Assembly: GCA_963682025.1 (NCBI GenBank)
Contig: OY821522.1
Coordinates: forward strand, 31,173,158 to 31,237,157
DNA length: 64,000 bases
From: Cordilura impudica
Lineage: Eukaryota > Arthropoda > Insecta > Diptera > Scathophagidae
Direction of reading: 5' to 3'
This document shows, in pieces, positions 44,343-55,180 of this stretch (its first letter is position 1; every line of letters begins with the position of its first letter). Both the position numbers and the translations under genes were made by a program. The notes beneath the pieces were generated by a model, which did not search any database, had not been told where the DNA came from, and worked only from the letters and a program-made list of their open reading frames with translations.

Positions 44343-44538
44343 TGCTGCCTACACACGAGGCAACCGGTTGAAGCAATGGTTGTAGCAACAATGATACACA
44401 CGTAGCAACGGTTGCCTCAATTAGCCAGAAATATAAAAAAGTTTTAATATTTTTCGTTAGTTGAGGCAACCGTTGCTACGTGTATATCATTGTTGATACA
44501 ACCATTGCTTCAACTGGTTGCCTCGTGTGTAGGCAGCA
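44343..44538. mobile_element. fold-back MITE, near-perfect 196-base palindrome
   Basis: The arms of about 85 bases start TGCTGCCTACACACGAGGCA and are reverse complements with few mismatches, around a short AT-rich loop. TAA is duplicated on both sides (44340-44342, 44539-44541), which points to the Harbinger group. Confidence 0.8.
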
Positions 44539-45164
44539 TAAGAAGCCGATTAGAGTTCGGTTTACTCGTGCTGCTATGCATATGTTTGTGTGTTAACAGA
44601 AATATACGATATCCCAGTCATCATTTCGAAGATTGTTTTAACAAAAATTACTGTATCTCCTTCGAGCACTTTTGATGATTAAAAACTGATTAATCACATG
44701 CGCTATTAGAAAAAGGCTAGAAAATGGCTTTTGCTTTCTCTTAAAAAGTGATTTATAGAAGAATTACATTAAATAAGACTCAAAAATGAGTCGAAACAGA
44801 TCAGAAAAGCGGATCAAAAGGACTCTTAAGAATATTCGCGGGTAAGGTAATATTTAATCCCAACAAAAGAATATTTTGTGATCAGCAAAAGGGCGCATTT
44901 ATGACTGTTTTAATAGCACATATGAGTCAAAAAGACTCTACATGATCATTTATTGCATAAAATGCTTACTGAGATTTTATTCACTATATGTAGAAACAGA
45001 TTTTTTAAGTAAAACAAATCTGCACACAATTTCAATTCTATTTCGTTCACAATGATACGATCACTTTGTTTACTAGCTACCAGTAAAATAAGAAAATAGT
45101 ATTATAATACAGCGTAATGATGAATTGTACTTCTCAATTAGTTTATTTTTAATGTGCCATAAGA

Positions 45165-45415
45165 AGTTCGGTTTGTGCTAAGAAAAGCATGAATATATGT
45201 TTCCCAGGGCGAAGCTTCATCATTGCACTTTGATTGAGTTGAGCTCCGCGACTATTCGTAATGTGAATAGCTCGTGTCTAAAATTTTTGGTAATTGGGAA
45301 TGGCGTTTGTGTTAAGAAAAGCATAAACGCATGTTTCCGAGGGCAAGGCTCGATCCGCGGTTATTCTTAATGTGGATAACTCTTGAAACAAAATTTTGGG
45401 AATGGCGTTTGCCTC
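45165..45415 (+). repeat. imperfect direct repeat, two copies
   Basis: Copies at about 45165-45295 and 45300-45415 share GTGTTAAGAAAAGCAT-type, ATGTTTCCxAGGGCxAGGCT and TATTCxTAATGTGxATA words. Non-coding. Confidence 0.6.
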
Positions 45416-45609
45416 CATCCCGACATTAAATAACAAATTTTAAAAATTTATTGTAATTAACATCTGACAAAAAATAGTATTTTTCTAAACACCAATTTTT
45501 TACAGGGTAAATAAATATTTTATGGTTTACATACATACTACTTTTGAATGCAAGTATGCAGGGTTATTACATGTACTAAAAATACAACTCTTAAAACCAT
45601 ACTATTTTT

Positions 45610-47250
45610 GCAACTCTAAAAATTTCAGAATTTTGTATAAATAAAATAAAATACCGATTTATTTTAATATGCGCTTATTATGGATATACATATACAGAAT
45701 ATATGAATATTATTTATAGTATTTTGATATTGGCAACAGTAGTATGTATCAATTTGTAACATTTTGTGATGTTATAAAAATCGCAGAGTATTGATATTGA
45801 TTTTATATAGTTTCTTTTATTAATTAATTAACTTAAATATTACACCAAAAAATAAGTACATACATCTTAACGACAGTCGACAAATCTATTTTTCTATTTA
45901 TTTAAATTGTAAACGAGTGGTATCTCTGTCAAAATAAGCGAAAAACACAAAGAAGAATAGAAAAAAACAAATTATTTCGTGTTTGAGAAGATGGTTTTAT
46001 GTTTATGTTTAATATCTTTATTTTTTTTTTTACTAATATTTCTGTTTATTTATTTGAAAATGAAATAATGAATTGAATATGCTACTTAATTTTTTTTATT
46101 TATATAAAAAAGTTTTTTAATAGAAGCAAAATATTTTCACTATTTTATGATTTTTATTTATGTATGACGACATTTCAACCTAAAAGTTTTTATCGATTGA
46201 ATAAACAACACAAAAATGGTTGTCGTTTAGATAACAACAACAGCTAAATTAACCAATAGCGAATATCGCTTAAAAATTTTACTGATAATTTTGCTATTTT
46301 CTTTTTTTAACGATCCCACTATCGTTAAAAGAAGTTTTTGAATCGCGATACTGAACGCTATTAATTTCTCCTGAATGTCAATATTTTTTTTAAATGTGAA
46401 AATTTTTTAAATGTAAACATAGGTATTTGGTGTTTTTTTTTTTTTTTTTGGAATTTCAATTTGTGTTTAACGAATAAAATTTTTATATTAAAGATGCAAT
46501 TGATGTCTTCTAAATTTAAAATTATAATTTCCGACGTTTTGATATGATTTTCTGAAATTCAATTAATTGTAATTTATAATTGGAAATTTTTAATTCCAGT
46601 TTTTAGAATTGATATTTTCTTAAATTTGAATGGAAAATTTAAAAAGTGCAATTTTGTATTTATGTGAATAATAATGCTTTAGTAATTATAAACAATTTTT
46701 AAAAATTAGATGTAATCGCAATCAGATATTTTGTAGGTAAAGCAGAATAATAATTCTATATAACTATGTAGAACTGTTTTGAAAGCTAAAAACTCATTAA
46801 TAACTCGGTAACCCTATTTTGTAAAGACAACAAAAAGTTAATATGCCAAACTTATGTTCATATTTGTAATAATGAAAAAAACGTATGAAATAAAAGACCA
46901 GCCCGTGTATACTCTTAACATTGTTCTGTATGATATCTAGTTGAAAATATTGACATTCATGTTAAAATATAAATAACTATTGCAAAGCTAATTAGAACAA
47001 AAATTGTGACGCCATCTACTGCGGCATAGTCACGCTGAGCAAAATGAAGTGACACTCTGTTAATGCAAAAGAAATGTATTTTCCCCACAACAAAATATTG
47101 CAGAATTTTATGTTAATAAAATAATATACCGATTTATTTCTAACATGCAGTTGTTATGGATATACACATATAGAATATATGTATATTATTTGTATTATTT
47201 AATATGTTTATGTAAATATTACACACAAAAAATACAACATCAAAGGTTAC
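45610..47250 (+). repeat. diverged direct repeat pair in AT-rich DNA
   Basis: 45610-45724 and 47085-47202 share ACCGATTTATTT, TTATGGATATACA and AGAATATATG words in the same order; a further match (AAATATTACAC) follows each. The 1.4 kb between them is AT-rich with no recognisable gene. Confidence 0.5.
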
Positions 47251-47399
47251 TTTTGTGTTTTTCTCTTTAAATAAATTTATACATAAAATTTTTTTGTTAA
47301 ATTTACATTGTTTTTTTTTTATTAACAACTAGGTATTTTAGCATTATTTGCTTTAGATGTTGGTGAATTTCTACTCCCTTTATATTAACTCGTAGTGTC

Positions 47400-48174
47400 T
47401 GCTTGTCGAAAAAATTTTGGATCGATTTTAACCCCTTTCCCGTGACCCATTCGATCTGAAATTTTGCAGGCAGGCTCGTGGTAATGACAGAAATGATCTA
47501 ATAAATTTTTTTAGTGATGCCAAAACAATGGAAACTTTTAAATTTTTCTACCAGAGTTAATAAAAAAAAATGTATAAAGGGTTAGTTTTTATTATATTAT
47601 TACCCCAACGACCACAAAAAGAACAAGTCCAGCTATGACAGCAACACAACATTTAGAATAAAACAAGAACAATATAGAAACATCATATTTTTCATTTTTT
47701 TTTTAATTTTTCAGAGATTTCCCTGGAACTGTTCCACCGATTTCAATGATTTTTGAAATAGAAATCTTCCCATGAATTTGGTGAATCATTCTCGTTAAAA
47801 ATGATCACTGTAGCTGCACTATTGAAGGCGTGATCGTGACAAGAACAACATAGAAAATTATATTTTTTCAAGACTTTTTTTAGTTCTTCATTCAAATCTC
47901 GGGCCCTAATCGACCGATTTGGACGATTTTAAATAGCAAACTTTTCAGGATGTCATTGAATCATTTTTTATACCAACGAGTACCCTAGCTTCCCGATTGA
48001 TGCCGTCATCGTGATTTCCACAGACGGACAGACGGACATCGCTATATCAACTCCGGTTGTTATAAGGATCACAAATATATATATTTTATGGGGTCCAAAA
48101 TTTTTTTTCTAATTATTACAAACGGAATGACAAACTTATATATACCCTCTGCACACTGGAGTGGAGGGTATAAA
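47400..48174 (-). mobile_element. DINE-1/INE-1-like repeat
   Basis: The right end reads TATATACCCTCTGC then GGAGTGGAGGGTATAA, the inverted start block of INE-1-type repeats on the minus strand. CAGACGGACAGACGGACA lies at about 48021-48038. AATTTTGCAGGCAGGCTC near 47460 is another INE-1-like block. No hairpin end is seen on the left, so that end is approximate. Confidence 0.6.
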
Positions 48175-48184
48175 AAATCAGTCT

Positions 48185-48400
48185 TAATGTAAATGTGCTC
48201 TTAGTATGCATTGTATTTCTTAGTAGTTGAATGTTTAGTTTGAATTCCGGAATGCTTATGGGAGCGAGAGGCAGAGTAGACAAACGCCATGTTGCTTTAT
48301 TTTGTTGGTGTTTTCAGTCATAATGTAAATGTGCTCTGAGTAGGCATTGCATTTCTTAATAGTTGAATGTTTAGTTTGAATTCCGGAATGCATGAGTCAG
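48185..48400 (+). repeat. 75-base direct repeat upstream of the transposase gene
   Basis: TAATGTAAATGTGCTCT and AGTTGAATGTTTAGTTTGAATTCCGGAATGC blocks occur twice, about 130 bases apart, ending roughly 80 bases before the transposase ATG. They could be part of a promoter or leader; no TATA box is clear. Confidence 0.6.
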
Positions 48401-48473
48401 TGTAAGTTTCATTTGTGTACAGAGCAATCAGAAGTAAACTGTAGTGTTCGAGTAAATAAAAATTATAACTAAA

Positions 48474-50294
48474 ATGGACTGTGTGAATGAAAACTCAAAT
48501 GGTGAAAATGAAAGTCCAGATGATGTTACTCGCAAGAGAAAAAAAATTGCAAACAAACTTGAATGGAAGAGTGTAGCAAATAGAAATAATCGAATGAAAG
48601 GTGTACAATATACGGGTATGGAGAACAATATTTCCGAAAAGCCTTGTAGAAAACTTGGTGTAGCGTGCTCATCTAAATATTGTGAAAAAGTGTCGCACGA
48701 AACTGTTTAAAATTTACGGAGTCCATGCGACGATAAATTTTTGGTGCGTTTTGGGAGATGTCATGGGATCAGAAACGATTGTATGTGACCAACCTTGCAA
48801 AATTCGTAGAAAAAAAAAAGAATTTTCTCCGAAAATTCCAGACGATCCAACTCAATTGAATATTATTTGAGATATGAATCAAAGCGATTACAAGTGTGCC
48901 GTACAGTGTTTCTTTCGACATTGGGATTACACGAAAAAATGGTTCGAAACTGGATCGGTACCTGCGGAAAACACGGCACGCAGATAAGTCCTGAAAAATC
49001 ATCATACGAGCGTATCCAATTGAAAAAAAACACATCAACTGGGAAAAAAAATGAACTGCGACGAGCCTATCTAAAGAAATTCCTGGATGACTTGCCTAAA
49101 ATGGAGTCCCATTATTGCAGGAAAAATACTAAAAAATTTTACTTTGAAGGAAATTTTTGGTCGTATCAAGAACTGTACAATCTTTACGTGTACCAATGTG
49201 AAGCTAATAACGAACATTCAAACATGAAAATGTCATATCCCATCTTTTCAACTATTTTAAAAGAATCAAACCTATCAATATTCAGACCTAAGAAAGATGA
49301 ATGCGATGTCTGTGTCCAACATAAAGTGAAAAATTATCCGGATGAAGAATATGAAAAACATAGAAGGGAAATAGAGCTGATGCGCCTAGAAAAACGCAAT
49401 AATATAATAAACGCTGAGGATGGATTATGTGCAACGTTTTGTATGGATACCCAAGCTGTAAAATTAGTGCCTCAGTTAAATGCAAGTGCAGCGTATTTCA
49501 AAATGAAGTTGCAGGTCCATAACTTCACGATATACAATGTCGTGACACATGAGTCATACAACTACGTATGGGATGAAAGTGATGGTAAGCTTGTGGCATC
49601 AGTGTTCGCAACATGCATTATAAAGCATTTGAAATGTTTCATAGCTAAATCGCCAGAAATTCATCACATAATCATCTATTCCGATGGGTGTTTCTATCAA
49701 AATAGAAATGCCATTTTATCAAATGGTTTGCTGGCTTTCTGTGTTGAAACCAACATTAATATCGAGCAAAAGTATTTAGTTAGTGGACATACCCAGATGG
49801 AGTGTGACGCTACACACACTCTTATTGAAAGGAAAGTTGGTAAAAAGCAGCTAAATCTTCCATCTCAATTTGTGCAACTCATCCGAGAGGCAAGAAAATC
49901 TCCATCACCGCTACAGGCAATCCAACTGGATTATACTTATTTTCAAGAAATACTCATCCATTCGGCCAGGTGGGAACAATTTTTGGGATGGAAATGTTTA
50001 TAGTAAACACAAATCAAACTTTGACTTTTCAGGTAAACGCCAAGGGGATCCTACCGTAAACATGCTGAGGGCTTTGGCATACGACCCTTCTGAAGTAATA
50101 TATTTTAAGACAGATATATGTAAGGAATATGAGATTAAAGATTAAACACACGCCTTGTACCCACAGCTCCAGGCAGATTGTATGAAAACAAGATACCAAT
50201 ATCCCAAAAAAAAGTGGGATAGCTTACAAGACCTAAAAAAATGTTACCTGCAGACTGTCACGCTTTTTATGAAAATTTAACTTATAACAATTAA
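48474..50294 (+). pseudogene. DDE-type transposase of the 14.7-kb element, superfamily not identified
   Basis: The ATG at 48474 starts MDCVNENSNGENESPDDVTR. Order: basic N-terminal region, a Cys cluster (CSSKYC), a helical region (SKRLQVCRTVFLSTLGLHEK), CDVCVQHK zinc pair, then an RNase-H-like core with CMDTQAVKLVPQ (Asp), IIYSDGCFYQNRN (Asp) and SGHTQMECDATHTLIER (acidic residue). A C-terminal part follows: GDPTVNMLRALAYDP and LKKMLPADCHAFYEN. Breaks: frame changes near 48690, 48865 and 49945, and a TAA at 50143-50145. The layout matches a widespread insect and cnidarian uncharacterised protein family that I believe is transposon-borne. A Sola-like assignment is possible but I cannot confirm it. 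Confidence 0.7.
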
Positions 50295-50618
50295 TTAAAG
50301 TACCTTTTATATTTGTCTTTATTCAAATCTATTCATTTTACTGAAATAAATCTTAATTTTTGTTAAAACTTGATTTTTAAAATTAATTTGACTAAATGTA
50401 AACGTTTTACAAAAGCCCTAACTAACATTTTTTTCAAACAATTGAAAATCAAAAGGCCCTATGTAACATAACATTATCAAATGTTGAAAAAATACAAAAA
50501 AAATTTGCACGCAATATTCGCCTCTGTTTTTTTATTCAAACTGCATCAAAACTTTTTTAAAATATCTAAAATTCTGACATATATTCAGTTTTTTCCTCCT
50601 CATGTAAAATTTTTCAGA

Positions 50619-50651
50619 TGTCAGTTACGTCCTTTCTAAATTAAGGTAACG
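50619..50651 (-). repeat. right TIR of the 14.7-kb transposon
   Basis: TGTCAGTTACGTCC...GGTAACG, reverse complement of 35938-35970, followed by ATAT. Confidence 0.85.
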
Positions 50652-51196
50652 ATATGTAGCCACACCTCCACAAGGACTTTTCCGATCACAACGATATATT
50701 TGGAAGTTGTTTAAGGTAACAATAGAATGGAATACAATGGAATAGATTCTTTGAACCATGTTTCAGATATACATATAATGTCAACGCCGGACCTCTCAAA
50801 TATATAGCGAAATTCATCTATTTTTGGTCTTAAACTCTGAGCATTAATATGAGATATTTTAATACCAGATCGTTGTTTGCATAAAATATGAACCATATCC
50901 GAAGTCACATCTTTGGAACTAAAAGGTACACCATCCACAAGAGATAGCATAATTTAAAAATTTGTTTTTATAAGCAACGCACGCAACCCAGAATTGTTCA
51001 CATTGAAAACTAAGATCAAAAATGAATAAAGTGAGTTTAAGAGAGAAATAAACAAATGTGATTAAAAAAAATAAAAACATATAAAATAATAATGGAATAA
51101 ATGTTGTTAATATATATAACAAAATTTATAAATCATAACTAAGGAGCATCTATTTACTGTCATCAGAGAAGCACATATCCGGAAAATAATTGTTAA
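50652..51196 (-). pseudogene. LINE-A ORF2 start: endonuclease N-terminus
   Basis: The ATG at 50950 begins MLSLVDGVPFSSKDV, followed by GIKISHINAQSLRPKIDEF, the canonical first motif of AP-like endonucleases, and DIICISETWFKESI. After a one-base shift near 50735 it gives QIYRCDRKSPCGGVATY up to the transposon insertion. The 51000-51196 part is the spacer between ORF1 and ORF2. Confidence 0.8.
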
Positions 51197-51364
51197 TCTA
51201 TATATATAAAAATGAATCGTGGTTTGTTCGTCCGCTTAAAACTTGAAAACTACAGGACCAAAAGGGATACTTTCTTCTGCGAGTTTGTTTGTAACTGCCA
51301 CGCGAAGGTTTAGGAAAAAAGAAAGGTACAAAAAGTCTCAACAGATGGCGCTGTACGCGGTTTT

Positions 51365-52080
51365 CCTATTTTAACATCATATATATTGAGTACTATGAGA
51401 GGGAGAGCTTTGTAAATTTTTGAGAGGCCATCAATTATTAATATGGATAGTCATACCGAAAATGGTCGGTATCGGATAAGTGGGCGTGGTACCTCCCATA
51501 CAAAATTAATTTTTAACATCATATATCTTGTGTAGTGTTTTAGAGAGAGCTTTTCAACTTTGTATGAGGTCATCTATTATTGCTGCGAGTTGCTGTGAGT
51601 AGCCGTTGTAAAAATTAGTTTTATCGGAGCAGTGGTCGTGGCACCTACACTCATTATCAGACTTAATTCATGACAGGGCCAGCTTTGATACCTTATGTGA
51701 CGTCATTTGTTATTAGTGTAAGTACACCTGATGAAAATAGGCTGGATCAGATAAGTGGGCGGGGTACATCCCCTACAAAGTACTGATTAAATATTATGTA
51801 CATATACCGAGTATAATGATAGATGAACTCACGCAAACTTGCAAATCTCTCCCGCAAGTTTGTGTGAGTTCATCTACTATTTCTGTGATTAGCCCTGGCG
51901 AAAATGGACGGGATTGGACAAGTGGGCGTATCACCTACCGTATAAAATAAATTTTCAAAATAATAAAAGTATCTTGAATAATATAAAAGGGAAAATGAAG
52001 ATAATTTGTGTGAGTTCATAGGTTATTAGTGTGAGTGTAAAAATGGGCGGAATCGGTTACTTCAATAAAAGTAATTATTG
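51365..52080 (+). repeat. degenerate tandem modules in the Helitron 5' region
   Basis: Four to five imperfect modules of about 150-190 bases repeat GATAAGTGGGCGTGGTACCT-like words and GAGTTCATCTATTATT. Non-coding. Confidence 0.6.
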
Positions 52081-52423
52081 AACTTTAATATATTGGATCG
52101 TTTTGAAGGAAAGTGTTTAAGAGCAATGGCAATTTCAGCGGCGAAACAAAAATTGAAATATCCGCAATTTTCATTCAAGTTAATTGCTACTGCGGTAGTA
52201 TAAGATGAAGGAGTGAATTTATCAAAAGACTTTTTAATTTACTTCATTTGTCAGGTCTTCCATCACATAATTTAATAGCAAAGTTGGATCTTAAAATAAT
52301 ACACTTAAATTTAAGCTTACATAAGAGCTTTAATTTCAAAAAATTGGTCTATTATTGAATAACTGTTTCCTTAAATATATATATTCTTTTTCACTTTCGG
52401 ATAATTTTATCATTATTATTACG

Positions 52424-52990
52424 ATGCCAAGAAGAGTTCATGGTAACATTGGCCGGCGTTCTCAGGATGCAACGCAGCACCAAAATGTCGCAACGTCGTC
52501 GAACGGAATCGGAACGTGCTATTGGAAGAGAATCAGTTCGACCAGAATGGTTGGAAATCGTGCGCGACAGCCAGAAGAGATCAACGAAGCACACAATGAG
52601 CAACAATGGTTGAGAAGAAGAGAAGTTCGTGCTCGGCAAAGTGATGAAGCCAGATCACAGTGTGCGATTTTTGAACGACAATGTAGGCTACAACAAATTA
52701 TTCAGGTGAACATTGAGCATGCACCCTTTCGATATGAGCCCAACATTCAATACAGTTCGCACACATCGGTTCAATTCGGCCAGATGTCTGTCGTTTGTGA
52801 GCATTGCAATGCGGTTAAATTTGAGAAAGAACCGCCTAGATTGTGTTGCGTGGGCGGAAAGGTGAAATTACCAAATTGCTTCCACCATCAGAGCCATTAT
52901 GCACGCTGCTTTACGATGAATCTCCTAATTCGAATTAAAGTTGGATCTATCATCCTTATGCCCCGAAACTATGCAATGGAACCCGACTGA
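52424..52990 (+). pseudogene. Helitron protein N-terminal remnant
   Basis: MPRRVHGNIGRRSQ, an Arg/Gln/Glu-rich helical region, then RYEPNIQYSSHTSVQFGQMS followed by VCEHCNAVKFEKEPPRLCC and GGKVKLP. The CxHCxAxKFxxE...CC..GKVxLP signature begins the conserved part of Helitron Rep-helicases. The frame then passes into helicase C-terminal sequence (IKVGSIILMPRN), showing a large internal deletion that removed the Rep domain and helicase motifs I-V. Confidence 0.75.
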
Positions 52991-53324
52991 TTGTGACGAA
53001 ATTATTGAGTAATGTGATAGTGGCACGGATTTTGAAATGGCGGTTCAAGGGAGATGCTTAATTCCGCGAATTCCCTTGACTTCAACCGATTTGACGTTCC
53101 AGTTCAAAGGTGTTCATTTCCCAGTGAAACTTGCATTTGCGATGACAATAAACAAGTCACAAGGGCAGTCCCTGGAAGTGTGTGGCATAAATCTGAAAAT
53201 GTCATACTTTTCACACGGCCAGCTGTATGTTGCGTGTTCCCGAGTTGAGAAACCATCCACACTATCCGTTTACGCTCTGGAACAGAAAACAAAAAATGTT
53301 GTATATCGTGCATCAATAAATTGA
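52970..53324 (+). pseudogene. Helitron helicase C-terminal remnant (PIF1-like)
   Basis: CNGTRLIVTKLLSNVIVARI, a one-base shift near 53035, then LIPRIPLTSTDLTFQFKGVH followed by FPVKLAFAMTINKSQGQS and SHGQLYVACSRV. These are the last helicase motifs of Helitron proteins. The rest of the enzyme is missing. Confidence 0.8.
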
Positions 53325-53573
53325 TTACAATCATAGTTCTATTCTTTTTTTAATTATTACTTGATTTTATTCTATTTTCATGTAATGTTGGACGGGACGA
53401 AGACCGTCGGGTCAGCTATCCGTATAATTATAACTGAATTCGAAAAGTGTTGTATTCAAATTATACTATTGCGTCATCTGTTAACGGTCGATAATTTGCG
53501 ATAAAAAAAATTTCGAAATTATTTCAATCAAAAAATCTCTTTTGGATAAAGCGAAGTTTTCCGGGTCAGCTAG

Positions 53574-53984
53574 TTAAATTTTATATAAACTAATGCACGC
53601 ATCGTATAAACTGATTATAACTTATTAACTTTTTTTAAAGCAACTGCAGCCTGTAGTATTTTGATTTTTAATGACGTAAGATTTTCGTTTATATAAAATG
53701 GTCTATCAGACTCTTCACCAATGTGATCCAATTGCAATGATGTTTTGTAACGTTTACGAAATTTTGCAATAGATTTTAGAATGTAGTTCTTATCATATGG
53801 AGAAAATAATTTTACCATTATAACTGCATTTGGAGAAAAACCTTTTTCTTTATTATTATGATTTTGCAATCGGTATATAGCATTTACAGCGGGAGTGTTT
53901 ATACTTAAAGTGCCACATATAGTCTGAAACAGTGAAAACAGGTCTTCATTTTCGCGATATGGGATGCCATTAATGCGAAGATCA
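53574..53984 (-). pseudogene. LINE-A ORF1 C-terminal fragment (FP-like domain)
   Basis: Minus-strand frame: NDLRINGIPYRENEDLFSLF, NAIYRLQNHNNKEKGFSP, AVIMVKLFSPYDKNYILKSI, PFYINENLTSLKIKILQAA. This matches the FP25-like RNA-binding domain of insect LINE ORF1. Its 5' part is cut off by the DINE-like repeat at 53985. Confidence 0.75.
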
Positions 53985-54357
53985 TTACCCTCCACACGTC
54001 AGTGGCAGAGGGTATATATAGGTTGGTCATTCCGTTTGTAACCCATCGAAAAACTAATTTCCAACCCCATAAAGTATATATATTCCTGATCCTTATCACA
54101 GCTCGAGTCGATATAGCGATGTCCGTCTATACGTCTGTGCGTGTGTCTGTTGAAATCACGCGCATTTACAAAAAAAGCCATATAACTGGATAGAGTAACA
54201 ATAATATCATGTGCCATAATTCCCAGCAGGTTGGTATTGATTGATCATTGTGATTAGATAAGCAAAAATATGTAGATACTTCTAAAAAAACATAAAACCC
54301 AATGTGTTTGTTGTAACAGTTTAGTGGTTGAACATAATAATTGTAGAACAACATAAA
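53985..54357 (+). mobile_element. DINE-1/INE-1-like repeat
   Basis: Starts TTACCCTCCACACG with an inverted GCAGAGGGTATATATA. Then CCCATAAAGTATATATATTC, TCGAGTCGATATAGCGATGT and CCGTCTATACGTCTGTGCG follow, in the block order of Drosophila INE-1. It lacks a 3' hairpin and runs into the next repeat. Confidence 0.65.
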
Positions 54358-55164
54358 CAAGTAAGAAAATTATAGTCGGTCTAGACCGACTATACGATAC
54401 CCTATACCATGCGTTTAGAGACCCTATCTCCTAGGCCCAACTAATTGGATACAGAAAATAAGCATAAACCAATTTTGAGTGGCATTTTTATTAATTTTTT
54501 TGGCTGCAGATATGAAAAAGTTCATACCGGATGCTATGTCTATATGGGGACTAGGTCCAAAAATGGACCGATCTTGACCATGGTTCGTAAAGTCTCTTGT
54601 ATTTTGGGAAAATATATACAAACAAAATTTGAGATGAATCAATGCAATATTTTTGTTTTTTGATAGATTTAAGTGAAGATCGGGAAGCAGCTCTATATGG
54701 GGCCTATGACTAAGAGTTGTCCCATAGGGATCGTTTTTGGACTATTCATTAATGGATGTAATAAACACATACAAACCCAATTTGACTTAGATCTATACGA
54801 CAATTTGGATCTTATGTCAATTTATGTCGATTTTATAGGGCTCATTTGTATGGGGGCTAGGTCTGAACATGGACCGATTCTCACCAATTTCAATAGCGTT
54901 CATCCCATGGCCGATAAAAGATCAAATACCAAATTTCATCAAAATATATTCATATTTGCGAACTGCAGTTTGATTACAAGCTTTACATGGACACACAGAC
55001 GGACGGACGGACGGACGGACGGACGGACATTGTTAAATCAACTCAAAAAGTGATTCTGATTCGATCGGTATAATTAAAGATGGGTCTAGGTCAAATATTT
55101 TTGGTTGTTACAAACAGCAGCACAAAGTCATTATACCCAAACCACATAGTGGTATAGGGTATAA
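54358..55164 (-). mobile_element. DINE-like repeat, tandem copy 1
   Basis: Left end CAAGTAAGAAAATTATAG, then a palindrome TCGGTCTAGACCGA and ATACCCTATACCATG. The right end reads GGTATAGGGTATAA. (GGAC)n lies at about 54997-55027. On the minus strand this gives a TTATACCC start and a hairpin plus CTTACTTG end, as in DINE-1/Helentron-associated repeats. Confidence 0.65.
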
Positions 55165-55180
55165 AAATGCCACAAAAAAA

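Larger units (their letters stand above)
35938..50651 (+). mobile_element. 14.7-kb TIR DNA transposon, unclassified superfamily, enlarged by nested repeats
   Basis: 33-base terminal inverted repeats (32 of 33 match) start CGTTACCTTAATTT. ATAT flanks both ends (35934-35937 and 50652-50655), and the LINE-A frame reads through the empty site with a single ATAT, so this is a 4-bp target duplication. A decayed DDE-type transposase lies at the right end. Inside are a triplicated 2.45-kb segment, a hAT relic, Harbinger-type MITEs and a DINE-like repeat. The original element was probably only a few kilobases. Confidence 0.8.
51197..53573 (+). mobile_element. Helitron deletion derivative
   Basis: The left end TCTATATATATAAAAATGAA and right end GTTTTCCGGGTCAGCTAG are typical of insect Helitrons: 5' TC, 3' CTAG, inserted between A (51196) and T (53574) with no duplication. 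LINE-A continues on both sides. Rep and most of the helicase are absent. Confidence 0.85.

Noticed and set aside
48474..50294. A host gene with zinc fingers
   Set aside because: It lies inside matching TIRs, has acidic catalytic-type motifs, and carries several frame breaks and a stop.
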